From assembly GCA_035578905.1 (NCBI GenBank), contig JAQJVL010000521.1, positions 1 to 64,000 of the forward strand: 64,000 nucleotides of DNA, in the 5' to 3' direction. The translations under genes and the position numbers were made by a program. The stretch is from Stictocephala bisonia (lineage: Eukaryota > Arthropoda > Insecta > Hemiptera > Membracidae). This document shows, in pieces, positions 1-57,525 of this stretch (position 1 is the stretch's first letter; each line of letters opens with the position of its first letter). The notes below the pieces were generated by a model. It searched no databases, was not told the origin of the DNA, and saw only the letters and a program-made list of their open reading frames with translations.

Positions 1-349
1 TAACGTTCAAGACTCCAGTAGCTACCTACCTTTCCCTTTATAGTATAAAAAAGACCGTTCGTTGTAATGAAATAGACTCATCTCCTAACACTTACCTTCT
101 TACCTAAAGTTCAAGACTCCGTAGCATACCTACAGTAAAGTAAGCAGACAAAACACTTCTCCAATTTTTCATTAAACCTAAATTAGAGAGGTCTTAAAGA
201 GCTGACCACAATATTACGTGCGAACGAGAAAATCAATTGTACAAATTATATATTGAAAACCTTTTTTGCTTATTGAAAACTAACATCAGAGGCCAAATCG
301 TCTTTATGGTTATGAACTCAGACAGCAAGCGGCACTTAAGGTCACTTGC

Positions 350-1060
350 GTCTTTCGACTTCACCCGGGTCTAGTTTGGGACTGTCACTGAGGTTCTTAA
401 AACGTTGGCGCGTTCAAGTAGGGTAATCCTGTCATGGGTGCCAGGGTCACTATCGGGGACACTGGGAAACGAGAGGAAGACCACTGTGCCAAGAGAGGCA
501 CTGAGGAGCGTCTCGTTGCCCAGAGCCGGCATGCGGGGTTCCATACAGTCTCGCCAAGAGGGTTGCCTCTACATGGGTCGCTGGGCAAACAGGCTACCCC
601 GGGAGGCAACGCCAGGTATGAGGCAAGCAAAGGAGGTTCTGTTGGGGCCATCAACTCTAAATCAGTTGAAGCTCTTTCTCTTGCGCAAAGATCACAGAAC
701 TCCGTTGGTCGTTGGGTTTTATAAATTGACACTGGACGTTTCGCGGACACATGAACAAGATGTGGTTTCCAAACCCTCATTCTCTGGTGTAGGGAAATGT
801 GGGGTGTAGACATAATCTGGTCGGCAGATCCTTCTTCCACTGACCCGGGTCAAGACTCTCAATAAAAACCTTGGGCGGCGTTTTAGAACGTGGACCCAAC
901 GGTGTAGCACATGAAAAACCTCATCAAGACAATCTCAAGGTTTCTCTATGGACTCTTGGTTTGCATAAAGGTTTGAAGTTCTGTAAAGGGACCGGGCGCA
1001 CATTTAAGCTTTTGGCTGAGGGGCCTTTACAGTGTATTGAAGCCTGGCCCTCCCAATCGT
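350..1060. other. GC-richer block of unknown nature
   Basis: About 700 bp of higher GC with several overlapping open frames of 60-147 codons on both strands and no recognisable protein motif. A short segment around ACCCGGGTC recurs at about 363 and 844 with loosely similar flanks (GTTCTTAAAACG and GTTTTAGAACG). It is possibly a decayed mobile element. No gene is called. Confidence 0.3.
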
Positions 1061-1640
1061 TAATAAAAAAAAGGTATTATCTATGTATCAAGTTACTTTT
1101 TTTTAATTCAAAGAAATTGATGTATCTTCACAAAGTTGTATAATATACAAAACGTAAAATAATATTAAACATACTCAGAGGTTTTAGTATAATCTTTATT
1201 TTTTACACAGCTGCATAGTTGCTAAACATAAAATTACTGAAGTTAACGGCTGGGTAATTGTCTTTTTTACCTCCCAAAAACTGCACCTAACTAATACAGT
1301 TTTAACACAGTTTCAAACAAAGGAAAAAAAGAACATCTCGCCACTTTGTTCAACGTTACTTTTGTAAAAAATTGTGCAACTTTCAACTATGTTAGTATTA
1401 TTAAATTTTCTCTTACCATACAACTGTAGTGAGTGTGTAAATGCGCGTATTTTTTGTAATATATAAAGTTCTATACTTTAATCATCTGTTAAATAAAAAT
1501 AAACTTTTTTTATTTAAAAAGAATGATACGTAATATAGCCTAAAATTAATAAATTTGAAATTTATATTTTGTGTTAATTGACTATTCTTAATAAGCACAT
1601 ATTAATCAGCTAGTCTTGAAACATAATGAACCCATATGGT
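1060..1640. other. AT-rich, nothing recognised (also 1-350)
   Basis: Both stretches lack coding-like composition, repeats or splice-like structure that I can support. Confidence 0.5.
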
Positions 1641-1765
1641 CCGAGACTAGTGATGTCACAGACAGCTGATCATATGATAGCATGATCCAATGACGTCATA
1701 CACAGGGTGATCAGAGACGTCGATGCACAGCTGAATCAAATGACGTCATCCACATGTTGAGTCAT
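1640..1765. repeat. Degenerate repeat cluster with CRE-like palindromes
   Basis: Perfect TGACGTCA octamers at 1691-1698 and 1741-1748, plus near-matches GTGATGTCACA (about 1650) and AGACGTCG (about 1716), each beside GATC/CATG-type words. It looks like a diverged tandem repeat of about 25-50 bp. Confidence 0.5.
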
Positions 1766-1845
1766 GAGTACAGGTTCAGTTCGGGTGATAGTCGAGTTTG
1801 AGACCATATCGAATATCGTCACACGTACACAAAACCTGCGTGGTT

Positions 1846-2165
1846 TCGAATTTACCATTACACTAGTGATAAGCTGCTTCGTCAAGTAATTTCCATACAC
1901 TAGTAATAAGCGCTCCGTCAAGTAATTTACCAGTACACTAGTGATAAGGCTGCTCCGTCATAATTTTACCATACACTTTAGTAATAAGCTGCTCCCGGTT
2001 CAAGTAATTTACCATACACTGTGATAAGCTCTGCTCCGTTTAAGTTAATTTACCATACACTAGTGATAAGTGCTCCGCCAAGTTAATCTTACCATACACT
2101 AGTAATTAGCTGCTCCGTCAAGTAATTTACCAACATCGTGATAAGCTGCCTGTCCTTTAATTACA
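1846..2165. repeat. Minisatellite, about 38-bp unit, 8 degenerate copies
   Basis: Repeated unit with core TTTACCATACACTAGTGATA followed by AGCTGCTCCGTCAAGTAA. Copies differ by many one-base insertions and deletions, so the period drifts between 36 and 42 bp. Confidence 0.85.
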
Positions 2166-2219
2166 GTATTCATTAATAATGATCAGTAATAATCAATTAC
2201 CTGTACACTAGTTAGATTT

Positions 2220-2990
2220 TACCAACGGAGAGGGAGAGTTTATATAGTTGGATCTTTTCCGTATATTATTTACTTGTTTCATTTATGTTGTTTAAGTTTA
2301 TGAATTTGTTTGTAAATGATAAATAGTCAGTAATATAATATTTAGCTTTTGGATTTTAATTCTTTTAATACATTTTTTATTGTAAAAATATCATCAGGTA
2401 AACTTTGATTACAAACCACAAGGAGATAGCCAGTATAATTTGTTATTTCAACAAAATATGAGGAGGAGACGTTACAATCAATTGGTACATTCCAAACCCT
2501 TTTATAAGTGGACCCTCATAGTCATACAATGCGTTAAAAATCAATCCGATACGTCGATACCTTATTTATGGTGATGAAGATGCTTATAATGATGTCAGTA
2601 ACGATATTTTGCGTTGGGTGACTGTTTCAGTTGAACAACTTTGCTTTACAGTATTAGATATCTAGGGAGGGAGATGAATGTTCTCAGTGGTCGTGTGAAC
2701 TTGATTCTCTGCTATTGCACTGAAGTGTACTTTCATAAATAATATTTTATTTATTTTGTTTTCCTTAACCCTATCCTTTAAGATACAATATAAACTAAAC
2801 ATTTAGTATATTATGTTTCCGTTTTTCTTTCGTATTCCCTGTAAAACAATTAGATAACGATTATATGATAAAACCAACACGATGTAAAGGAGGCAAATAA
2901 AAAAATCTCATACCTCTGTAGACAGTTAAATATATAAATTTAAATTTCTTCTGCTTAAATGATTTAATATGACTATTAAACAAAACATTT
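2220..2990. other. AT-rich, nothing recognised
   Basis: No gene, repeat or element could be supported here. Confidence 0.5.
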
Positions 2991-2999
2991 AGTTTAGTT

Positions 3000-5040
3000 T
3001 TTATCTTATTGTTTTTAGACAATATTTGAGGACCCATCCCCCCACCAAAGCTGGAAAGCGTGCCAACTGGGGGATGGCTCAAAACAAGTCGAGCGATGGG
3101 ATCACGGGTGGCAGTTGGAGGGTCCAAATAACACTCGGCAGCTGAGCAAAACTAGTTTATTACCAAAAAAATCAAAATAAATAATTAAAACTTGGCAGGC
3201 AGAAGGCCAAAACAAAATTAGGCAGAAGGCCACAATAAAAATTTGCAATTAAATAAATAACAACACACTAAAATTACCAAGAAACTACACAATAATAACA
3301 AACGCTATAAATACCACAAACTCTACAAATACCAAAATTTAACAATTAATCAACTGTATGGCCTATCTGCAGTTTAGCCTGAGACACCCCAAAACGTAAG
3401 AAAATATTAAGCCCCAAATAAAAGTGAAAATTTAGAAAACTTTTGGATCACAACATTTAAACCGGCAATTTAGCCCGAATCCCTTGATTCCACCGGGCCA
3501 GGGAGTAAGCCGGAATCCCTGGGCAGCTCCGAATTAAAAGTTAAGCAAAAGAACAATAATCCCCTTTTGGTGAAAGTTTAAAAATTAAATAATTTAAAAG
3601 AAAATATAACACGGTACCGTTCGAGTAAAATTCACTTCAAAACCCCCCCCCTAATACACTTAACAAAAAAAATAAATAACAATAACTAGGCCTAAGCATA
3701 TAAATCAATAATAACAGGATTTAACAATGGGGACCTAACAAATATAAAAATCTAAACAAATGTAACAAGAAAATAAACTAATTAAAAATAAATAACAATA
3801 AATATTAACAGCGAACGTTCTTTGTGTAATTTAAAGTTTTTCTTTCTTTAATAAATAAATATGTCCCCAATGGCTGTGTTGCATTAATCACTGTTCAGTC
3901 TTAGGCCTAGGCCACATAAATATATCCATAAACTTTTTTTTCTTCTTTCTATGCACTTGTTTTTTTTTTTTCTTTTAAACGATGCACCAACAAAACCCCC
4001 CCAGCTCAGCCGCCGGGAAAATAAGATGGAAAGCACTGACCTGAGGACAGAAGACTCATACCCAAAGATGTAGGTGGGGCAGCAGGGTCACCAATGGCCT
4101 CTATACATGGTCCTCAGGCCAGGCTGGCAGTGTGGATGGTAGAACTTTGCCCGGACGACCGGCTGAGGGAAAATGTCCCACTCGAGGACCCTGGACTGTA
4201 AGGCACAACACACAGCACATCAAATACAGTCCAGCCATCACAACAAAATATTACACATAACAACTAAAAATATAAGGGTGCCTGATTTAACAAAACTTAA
4301 CATGAAGAGACAAACTTATACATGATTGGAGGGAGAGATTAACTTTAGGCTATGAAAAATTATGTTGGAAAACAGATTTAAGACAAATTACAAATTAACA
4401 AATTATAAAAGAATTAATTACGTATATGGAACTAAAAATGACAAACTGAGAACTAGGCTATTGAAACATGAGCAATCTGTCATAACATGAAAATCAAACT
4501 AAAGATAGGCTAGGTTATTGTCCATGAACAAAAAGATGGTAAATCGGTAACTGCAACTTAAAAAGGCTCAACAAAACATTATACAGAACTACTATTAAAT
4601 ATGAAACCAGAGATAATAAAGCAATTAAAGTCAAAAAGGTAACAATGAGCACATGGCTCGAACCTAGGTTAAAACCACTAGACAAAGAATATAAATTTAA
4701 CAAAACTCTGAAAACACAAGTAAGAACGATTAATATTATTTAAACAAAAGTATTTTCACCAAAAGGGTGATTAGATATTAAAACTTACAAAATGAACACT
4801 TACGTTTTAGTTTGTCTAGCCAAACATGGTAAGGAGGTTCGGCCGAGTAGAACTCTTCTAGAACAATCTAGACTGAACAGACAGGCCAACCTGACCGAAG
4901 CTGCTGGAACACGGAACGAAACGGAACTGGGCCAACGGCTACCAAAGTACGCGGAACGCAGAGCGTGAGCGATCTCAGGCAGCCTGGCAGACAACGAAAA
5001 AAAAACCGAAATGTACCGGTCAAAGACCCGGTACACTACA
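3000..5040 (-). other. GC-rich islands with splice-like borders: possible spliced transcript
   Basis: Three GC-richer blocks stand in very AT-rich DNA. On the minus strand they are: about 5035-4802, ending in a GTAAGTGTTC donor; about 4197-4063, with acceptor GTGTTGTGCCTTACAG and a donor GTATGAG; and about 3147-3000, with acceptor TTTTGCTCAG. The middle block is open in one frame for about 35 codons (starting SRVLEWDIFPQPVVRAKFYH) and then stops. No continuous coding model joins all three. They may be a noncoding transcript, a small gene with missed exons, or a non-autonomous transposon. Confidence 0.25.
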
Positions 5041-5474
5041 TATTGACAATGTAATCTGTTTCATAGCTACGCTATTATTATGGAAACGTTTTGTGACAAT
5101 AAAGATTTATTTATTTATTATTATTTATCTGTATTCCCCCTAAATTATCTATACATCAATTTTATTGTTTGTTTGATCTTCAGTATTAGTTAATTATTTC
5201 AGTCACATTTTATTTCTTGTTTAAGAGCCGATAGACTAATATACTATTATATGGTACTTTTCTTAATATTTGATTTGTTAGTTTTATTTTTTGTCTAAGA
5301 TCCTAGGAATCAAGACATCCAAGGAAGGGTGGGGGGTGCCAATTCTTCTTTTGCCCCAGGCACCGTCACTGCTAGAAAGAGCCCTACCACTAGCTTGCCT
5401 CTATGAACACTCAGTCAAAAAAATGGAATATATCATGATGGAAATTGGTCTTACATAGTGAAAGCCTAGTAAAT

Positions 5475-5692
5475 GTTATATAGCTAAGGGGCTAAGGCGG
5501 TGGCTTGCTATGCAATTGGTCCAGGTTCGATTCCCGATAAGACTATAAACAGTTTTTGCCCTGCCGCTCATGTGGCTCGGAAGTCACATCAAGCTGTTGG
5601 TCCCCAGGGGTTAAGTGTTAGATAGGGCTAGTGTTAGAGAAGGGCTTCGTAGCCCTAACTTTGCCTGGTAAAATAAGACAATCTTTAAACTT
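5475..5692 (+). mobile_element. tRNA-derived SINE
   Basis: A perfect RNA polymerase III B box GGTTCGATTCC lies at 5524-5534, with an A-box-like segment about 35 bp upstream. The tRNA-like head is followed by an unrelated body (CTCGGAAGTCACATCAAGC and on) that ends near AAGACAATCTTTAAAC. Confidence 0.7.
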
Positions 5693-5699
5693 TTAGATG

Positions 5700-6200
5700 A
5701 TATTTGTCTTGAACCTGTCAATACGTTGGCAAACAGGTATACCAACAAATAATAGATCTCTTATGCCTTATATGTGTCAAGTAGAGTAAAAATGTTCTCA
5801 CATGCCAATAAAACAATTATGTTGTAATCATATTTTTTAACTTCACTTGCCAGTTCACATGGACCACAGACTGTGCATGAACTATACTCACCGACTGTCA
5901 GCTCAATGGGCATTTGAACCTTGGACACTGCAATCCGCCAAGAGCCGCAGTGGTGAAGCATGATGTATTTTCCTGGTTATCTCTGCCAAAGAGTGCAAGT
6001 TTGTCATAACGATCACATAATAAACATTAATAATAATCAGAAACTATTCATAAACATCAAGTTTAGAATAATGTTCAATAGAATATGTATAATACAAAAT
6101 AATAGTATTATTGATAAAGAGTATAATAGTGATTGGTTTGGAAGTCCTTTATTCTCTTGTTTATTGTCCAGGTTCTCTATCAGGACTATTTGCATGGTCT
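5700..6200. other. No gene recognised
   Basis: AT-rich sequence between a SINE and the 75-bp array. The open frame that continues from the array into this stretch follows from the 75-bp period (25 codons) and is not a gene. Confidence 0.5.
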
Positions 6201-6204
6201 GAAA

Positions 6205-7340
6205 ACTCATTGAAGGGTACACGCATATAATTAACATTGCAGTGACTGTCACCACTGCTGCCATCTCGGTTACATACAGGAACACCAAGTGGCACTCTAA
6301 ACTGGAGAGATATCTGCAGTGACTGTCACCACTGCTGCCATCTTGGTTACATATAGGAACACCAAGTGGCACTCTAAACTGGAGATATCTGCAGTGACTG
6401 TCCACCGCTGCCATCTTGGTTACATACAGGAACACCAAGTGGTACTCTAAACTGGAGATATCTGCAGTGACTGTCACCACAGCTGCCATCTTGGTTACAT
6501 ACAGGAACACCAAGTGGTACTCTAAACTGGAGATATCTGCAGTGACTGTCACCACCGCTGCCATCTTGGTTACATGCAGGAACACCAAGTGGTACTCTAA
6601 ACTGAAGATATCTGCAGTGACTGTCACCACCGCTGCCATCTTGGTTACATACAGGAACACCAAGTGGTACTCTAAACTGGAGATATCTGCAGTGACTGTC
6701 ACCACAGCTGCCATCTTGGTTACATACAGGAACACCAAGTGGTACTCTAAACTGGAGATATCTGCAGTGACTGTCACCACCGCTGCCATCTTGGTTACAT
6801 ACAGGAACACCAAGTGGTACTCTAAACTGGAGATATCTGCAGTGACTGTCACCACCGCTACCATCTTGGTTACATACAGGAACACCAAGTGGTACTCTAA
6901 ACTGGAGATATCTGCAGTGACTATCACCACCGCTACCATCTTGGTTACATATAGGAACACCAAGTGGTACTCTAAACTGGAGATATCTGCTGTGCCCACT
7001 TTTCAATCAAACTGTCATTTAACATGCTAGTAATGAAAATACATTTTTAAAATTTAACATGGGAAAAGTTTATTAGCTATGGATGCTAACAGTTGTGATT
7101 AAATTAAAATTTGTTTGTTCTGTAACTAATATAATTAACTAAAATTAAAATTTGCAGTTAAGCTTTAACTTATGACATGAAGAAGTTATTCTGATGGCAA
7201 AATGAAATGTGTATTTCAAAGGCACGTAACATAGTCTTTAAAAATGATGTATTTTAATTGAAACTTTCAAAATCACTGCAATTATTTCCCTTATTATTGA
7301 TTTTAGATAATTTTATTTTCGTCAATTATAATTTCGCTAA
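6205..7340. repeat. Dispersed repeat, copy 1 (contains the 75-bp array)
   Basis: Sequence on both sides of the array matches 44405-45320, for example CCACTTTTCAATCAAACTGT at 6997 and TCACTGCAATTATTTCCCTT at 7272 with close counterparts there. The family is unknown and no coding capacity is seen. Confidence 0.75.
6235..6990. repeat. 75-bp minisatellite, 10 copies
   Basis: The unit contains AGTGACTGTCACCACCGCTG, CCATCTTGGTTACATACAGG and AACACCAAGTGGTACTCTAA. The AACACCAAGTGG word recurs every 75 bp from about 6281 to 6956. Copies are very similar, with a few substitutions and one small deletion near 6402. Because 75 is a multiple of 3, long frames stay open on both strands. Confidence 0.95.
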
Positions 7341-8290
7341 ACAATTTGTGTAGAAAATTCAGCACTTTCCCCATTTGACACATCACTAAAGAAGTAAAAC
7401 ACTAAAAAAACAAGCATTGTAGTTTGGAGTTAAAGAAATAGGGTCAATAACTGCTTACCACTAGTGGCGAATGCAGGCAATACTAACTGGAAGGAGCCGA
7501 ACTTATAGCCTACTTGCTATATGAAGAGATGTGTTGGCTTTCATAACACAGCATGTCTTAATGGACATGACGTGGGAGAGGATGGGTGTGGGACGTGGGT
7601 TCTCCACTGACACGGATCAGCTATTGACAGAGAATCTATTGCTCCGTTTTAGCTATTTTACGCCATTCTTTCGACAAACTATGGACGATTTGTTATTTCT
7701 TAAGTATAATTTTTTATTTACATTGAAAATAAATAGTTCTCAACTACAACAATTTTGTTCAGTCATTGGTGCATCTATAGATTACAAAAGGCCTCCCCAC
7801 TGACGAGCTGCCGTACAGCCAAACACTAAGGTTAAATTTTGAAAATATTTAACCTTCAGTACTGAAAAGGAGCTAAGATATGAGCCTTGTAGCTACTATA
7901 TGTTCTTTAAATGTGATGTTTTTAGGAAATATAAATAGAAGAACAGTCAAAACATATTTCTTTCCTACATTTATTGTAGTTACAATTTCTTGAACAACAA
8001 AAATATGGATGAGCTACTACAAGTCTTTGTAGAAGCTCATCAGCCAATCACCATGTAATGACAAACAAACTTCATACTGTTTCATTTCACATTAATGCAT
8101 TCAGTTTTCTTAAATGCTGGTGGCATCTGAAAACAAAAAATAAATAAATAAAAGCTTATAAAATAAGTCAAAGAGTTTATAAGATTAAATTTGGATCATT
8201 GTTTATATAGAACAGCTGATCTGAACCTAAATGTATAGTACTTTTCTTTCACATTAGCTGTTCTTATTTTGTGAAAGTGTATACAGTATA
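7340..8290. other. No gene recognised; 3' flank of the ODAD1-like gene
   Basis: A 90-codon frame at 7531-7803 (+) has no recognisable motif and is not supported as a gene. Confidence 0.5.
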
Positions 8291-8295
8291 ATAGT

Positions 8296-8301
8296 TTTAT
8301 T
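8296..8301 (-). terminator. Candidate poly(A) signal of the ODAD1-like gene
   Basis: AATAAA on the minus strand, about 110 bp past the stop codon at 8411. Hexamers of this kind are frequent in AT-rich DNA, so only its position supports it. Confidence 0.4.
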
Positions 8302-8410
8302 TTCCCTCTTAAAGTAGTAAATTATTATTATTTTTTAGCATTCTATACATATTTGTTAATTTTAAAATTTACTATATTCTGTCAAATTACTTCTGACAGA
8401 TTACTAATCA

Positions 8411-54936
<46,526 letters not shown>

Positions 54937-54939
54937 AAT

Positions 54940-55680
54940 TTATAGACCTTTACAATTGTAAGCAGTGGAACATATATTCTCTAATAAATACTTTCAGCAC
55001 AGTAATTTAAGAAGGGTTTCTGAATATTATATTAAACAATATTACCATTAATATTGTTTAATATTTAGCAATAGTTACATTTATTAGGACTTTTAATATG
55101 ATAAATTTTAAACTCTCATTTTAAAAAAGAATACTTTACCAAGAATCATCTCAGTTTGTAAATAAAATGTTTACAGCTGTAACAATGTATTTAATTTATC
55201 AATATCAACCTCATACAGCTGTAAAATTAGAATGTATACTTTAAAAGTTATTTGTTTCACATAATACTTGTTTACCTTGCTGATTCCTACTAAACTCTGT
55301 TTTACATTGACAATGCAATACAGCTCTTACAAACAAGCACAGCGCTACTGCCTGGCGCACAAATATGGTGCATTGTCTGTCTGTCTGCTGTACTTGCTCA
55401 GTCAGACATGGTGCTGATTGGAAATTATACTACAGTACTTTTGTTCCAAAAACCATATCTTTAAAATGTTTTATAAAATAAACAGTTACATACCACAAAT
55501 TATTAAACAATGTACATATTGAGTCTCCTTGATTAAAAAATTGATTTAAATGTATATACAATATAACAAATTATTAACCATGAAACATTTTTGAATACTT
55601 GTATGGTATTCCTCTAAAAGAAAAATGTTGGCAATAATGAGAGAAATATAATAAAATATAAATAAATTATTTTTAGATTA
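54940..55680. other. 5' flank of the ODAD1-like gene
   Basis: AT-rich. No convincing promoter element was identified. A GC-richer patch at 55320-55420 is not recognised. The transcription start and any noncoding first exon are unknown. Confidence 0.4.
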
Positions 55681-55682
55681 TC

Positions 55683-55736
55683 TCTCTCTAGTAATACTTT
55701 TTTACTAGACTTGTAAAAAAAGTATTACTAGAGAGA
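55683..55736. repeat. Perfect 21-bp hairpin
   Basis: TCTCTCTAGTAATACTTTTT (+T) at 55683-55703 is exactly mirrored at 55716-55736, with a 12-base loop. A partial third arm follows at 55739-55760. It directly precedes the GIY-YIG fragment. Confidence 0.9.
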
Positions 55737-55786
55737 CATAATACTTTTTTTATCTCTCTCTATAAGCTTTTAAGACTTGTAATACT

Positions 55787-56330
55787 ATGTCCAACATTTT
55801 ACATCCGAATATTGAAAGTGAAGATAAATTCAATAATTCAGGAGTATATAGGATTAACTGTAATGATTGTAATATGTTTTACATAGGTCAGACTGTAAAT
55901 TTTAGCAAAAGATATAAAAACCATGTCTCTGCTTTTAAAAATAAGAAACCTGAAAGATCTAATCATGAAAATGTAGATATTCTAAAATTTTGTAAGAAGG
56001 GTCGTATTATGAATGCTTGGGAAGAGTTATTTATTTTTAAAGAAAAATGTAAGGATCGTGATAAATTAATGAATGAACAGGTTAATTTTGATTCTGAAAT
56101 AGTTTTTAATAATGTATTTTCAGCGAATAAAAGAAGAGAAGTAACAGCCAATAATATTACGGCAGCCGGCATTTTGACGATTCCAGCCAATGGGGTCACG
56201 AGATCATAGGCCTATAAATTGACTTGTTGAACACCATTTTCCATTCTTTTGTGAATCCCTCTGGTCTGAGGAAGGTGAGCTTGGTTCACCAAAATTGATC
56301 ACCATAATATTTGTGTATTTTGTACTTGCA
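55787..56330 (+). mobile_element. Third Penelope-type element: endonuclease remnant
   Basis: An intact 140-codon frame (55787-56209) has a GIY-YIG-type nuclease: SGVYRINCNDCNMFYIGQTV then NFSKRYKNHVSAF (residues 18-50), with the first Tyr, the C..C pair, YIG and the conserved Arg. After the stop comes CTGAGGAAGGTGAGCTTGGT, the usual post-endonuclease sequence of Penelope elements. No RT was seen upstream. The family differs from copies 1 and 2. Confidence 0.8.
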
Positions 56331-56404
56331 TTATAATATATTTGTGAATTTTGTGCTTATATTGTAATAAATTTGTGTTGTGTGACGTTTACTGGTACTG
56401 TATA

Positions 56405-57525
56405 AAGTAAGGTCAAACATAAAGATCTATATCCACATACTCACTTAAACATAAAGTTCTGTGACAGACAATACACCGACCTCTACTTCCACATACTCAC
56501 TTACAAATAAAGGTCTGTGACAGATACTTCACCGATCTCTACTTCCACATACTCACCCACAAATAAAGGTCTGTGACAGGCACTTCACCGACCTCTACTT
56601 CCACATACTCACTCACACATAAAGGTTTACACTGATCTCTACATCCACATTCTCATTCAAACAAAGAGGTCTGTGACAGACAATTCACCGACTTCTACGT
56701 CCACATACTCACCTACACATAAAGGTCTGTGACAGACACTTCACTGACCTCTACTTCCACATACTCACCTACAAATAAAGGTCTTTGACAGATACTTCAC
56801 CGACCTCTGCTTCCACATACTCACCTACAAATAAAGGTCTATGACAGATACTTCACCAACCTCTACTTTCACATACTCACCTACACATAAAGGTCTATGA
56901 CAGACACTTCACCGACCTCTACTTCCACATACTCACCTACACAGAAAGGTCTATGACAGACACTTCACCAACCTCTTCTTCCATATACTCACCTACAAAT
57001 AAAGGTCTATGACAGACACTTCACCAACCTCTTCTTCCACATACTCACCTACACATAAAGGTCTTTGACAGATACTTCACCGACCTCTACTTCCACATAC
57101 TCACCAACACATAAAGGTCTTTGACAGATACTTCACCGACCTCTACTTCCACATACTTACCTACACAGGAAGGTCTGTGACAGACACTTCACCAACCTCT
57201 ACTTCCACATACTTACCTACATATAAAGATCTGTGACAGATACTCCTCTGATCTATACTTCCATATACTGCCCCACACATGAAGAGTTGTGGGGATATGT
57301 AGGCAATAGGTTGTAAGCTCGGTCCTCTCAATACCAACACAGCATCTGTTCAATGATTACTATCAGTGTGGACACTACTAGAGAAGTCTGAAGAGTTCAT
57401 GATCGGTAGTAGTATGTCAGACACTCCACCAACCTCTACTTCCAGATACTCACCCAAACATTAAGGTCTGTGACAGACAACCTACCAATCTCTATATCTA
57501 GATACTACATCCACCCAAGCATCAC
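56405..57525 (+). repeat. 56-bp minisatellite, about 18 units, split by a family A repeat
   Basis: The unit reads CTCTACTTCCACATACTCAC then CTACACATAAAGGTCTGTGA then CAGACACTTCACCGAC. Sixteen units run to about 57275, then a family A fragment (57283-57405), then two diverged units to about 57525. Confidence 0.93.
57283..57405 (+). repeat. Dispersed repeat family A, 5' part inserted in a minisatellite
   Basis: GTAGGCAATAGGTTGTAAGC, TCGGTCCTCTCAATACC and GTGGACACTACTAGAG match the first 120 bp of the 37503 copy. Units of the 56-bp array occur on both sides. Confidence 0.8.

Noticed and set aside
397..910. Overlapping frames of 63-147 codons in a GC-richer block
   Set aside because: No motif, frames compete on both strands, and composition alone explains their length. 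Reported only as an unexplained block.
6037..7030. Three long open frames (204-320 codons) across the 75-bp array, two on the minus strand and one on the plus
   Set aside because: The 75-bp period is 25 codons, so any frame lacking a stop in one unit stays open. Frames on both strands are equally long, and the single-unit paralogue has none.
7531..7803. 90-codon plus-strand frame as a gene
   Set aside because: No recognisable domain, no splice or promoter support, and composition like the surrounding AT-rich DNA.
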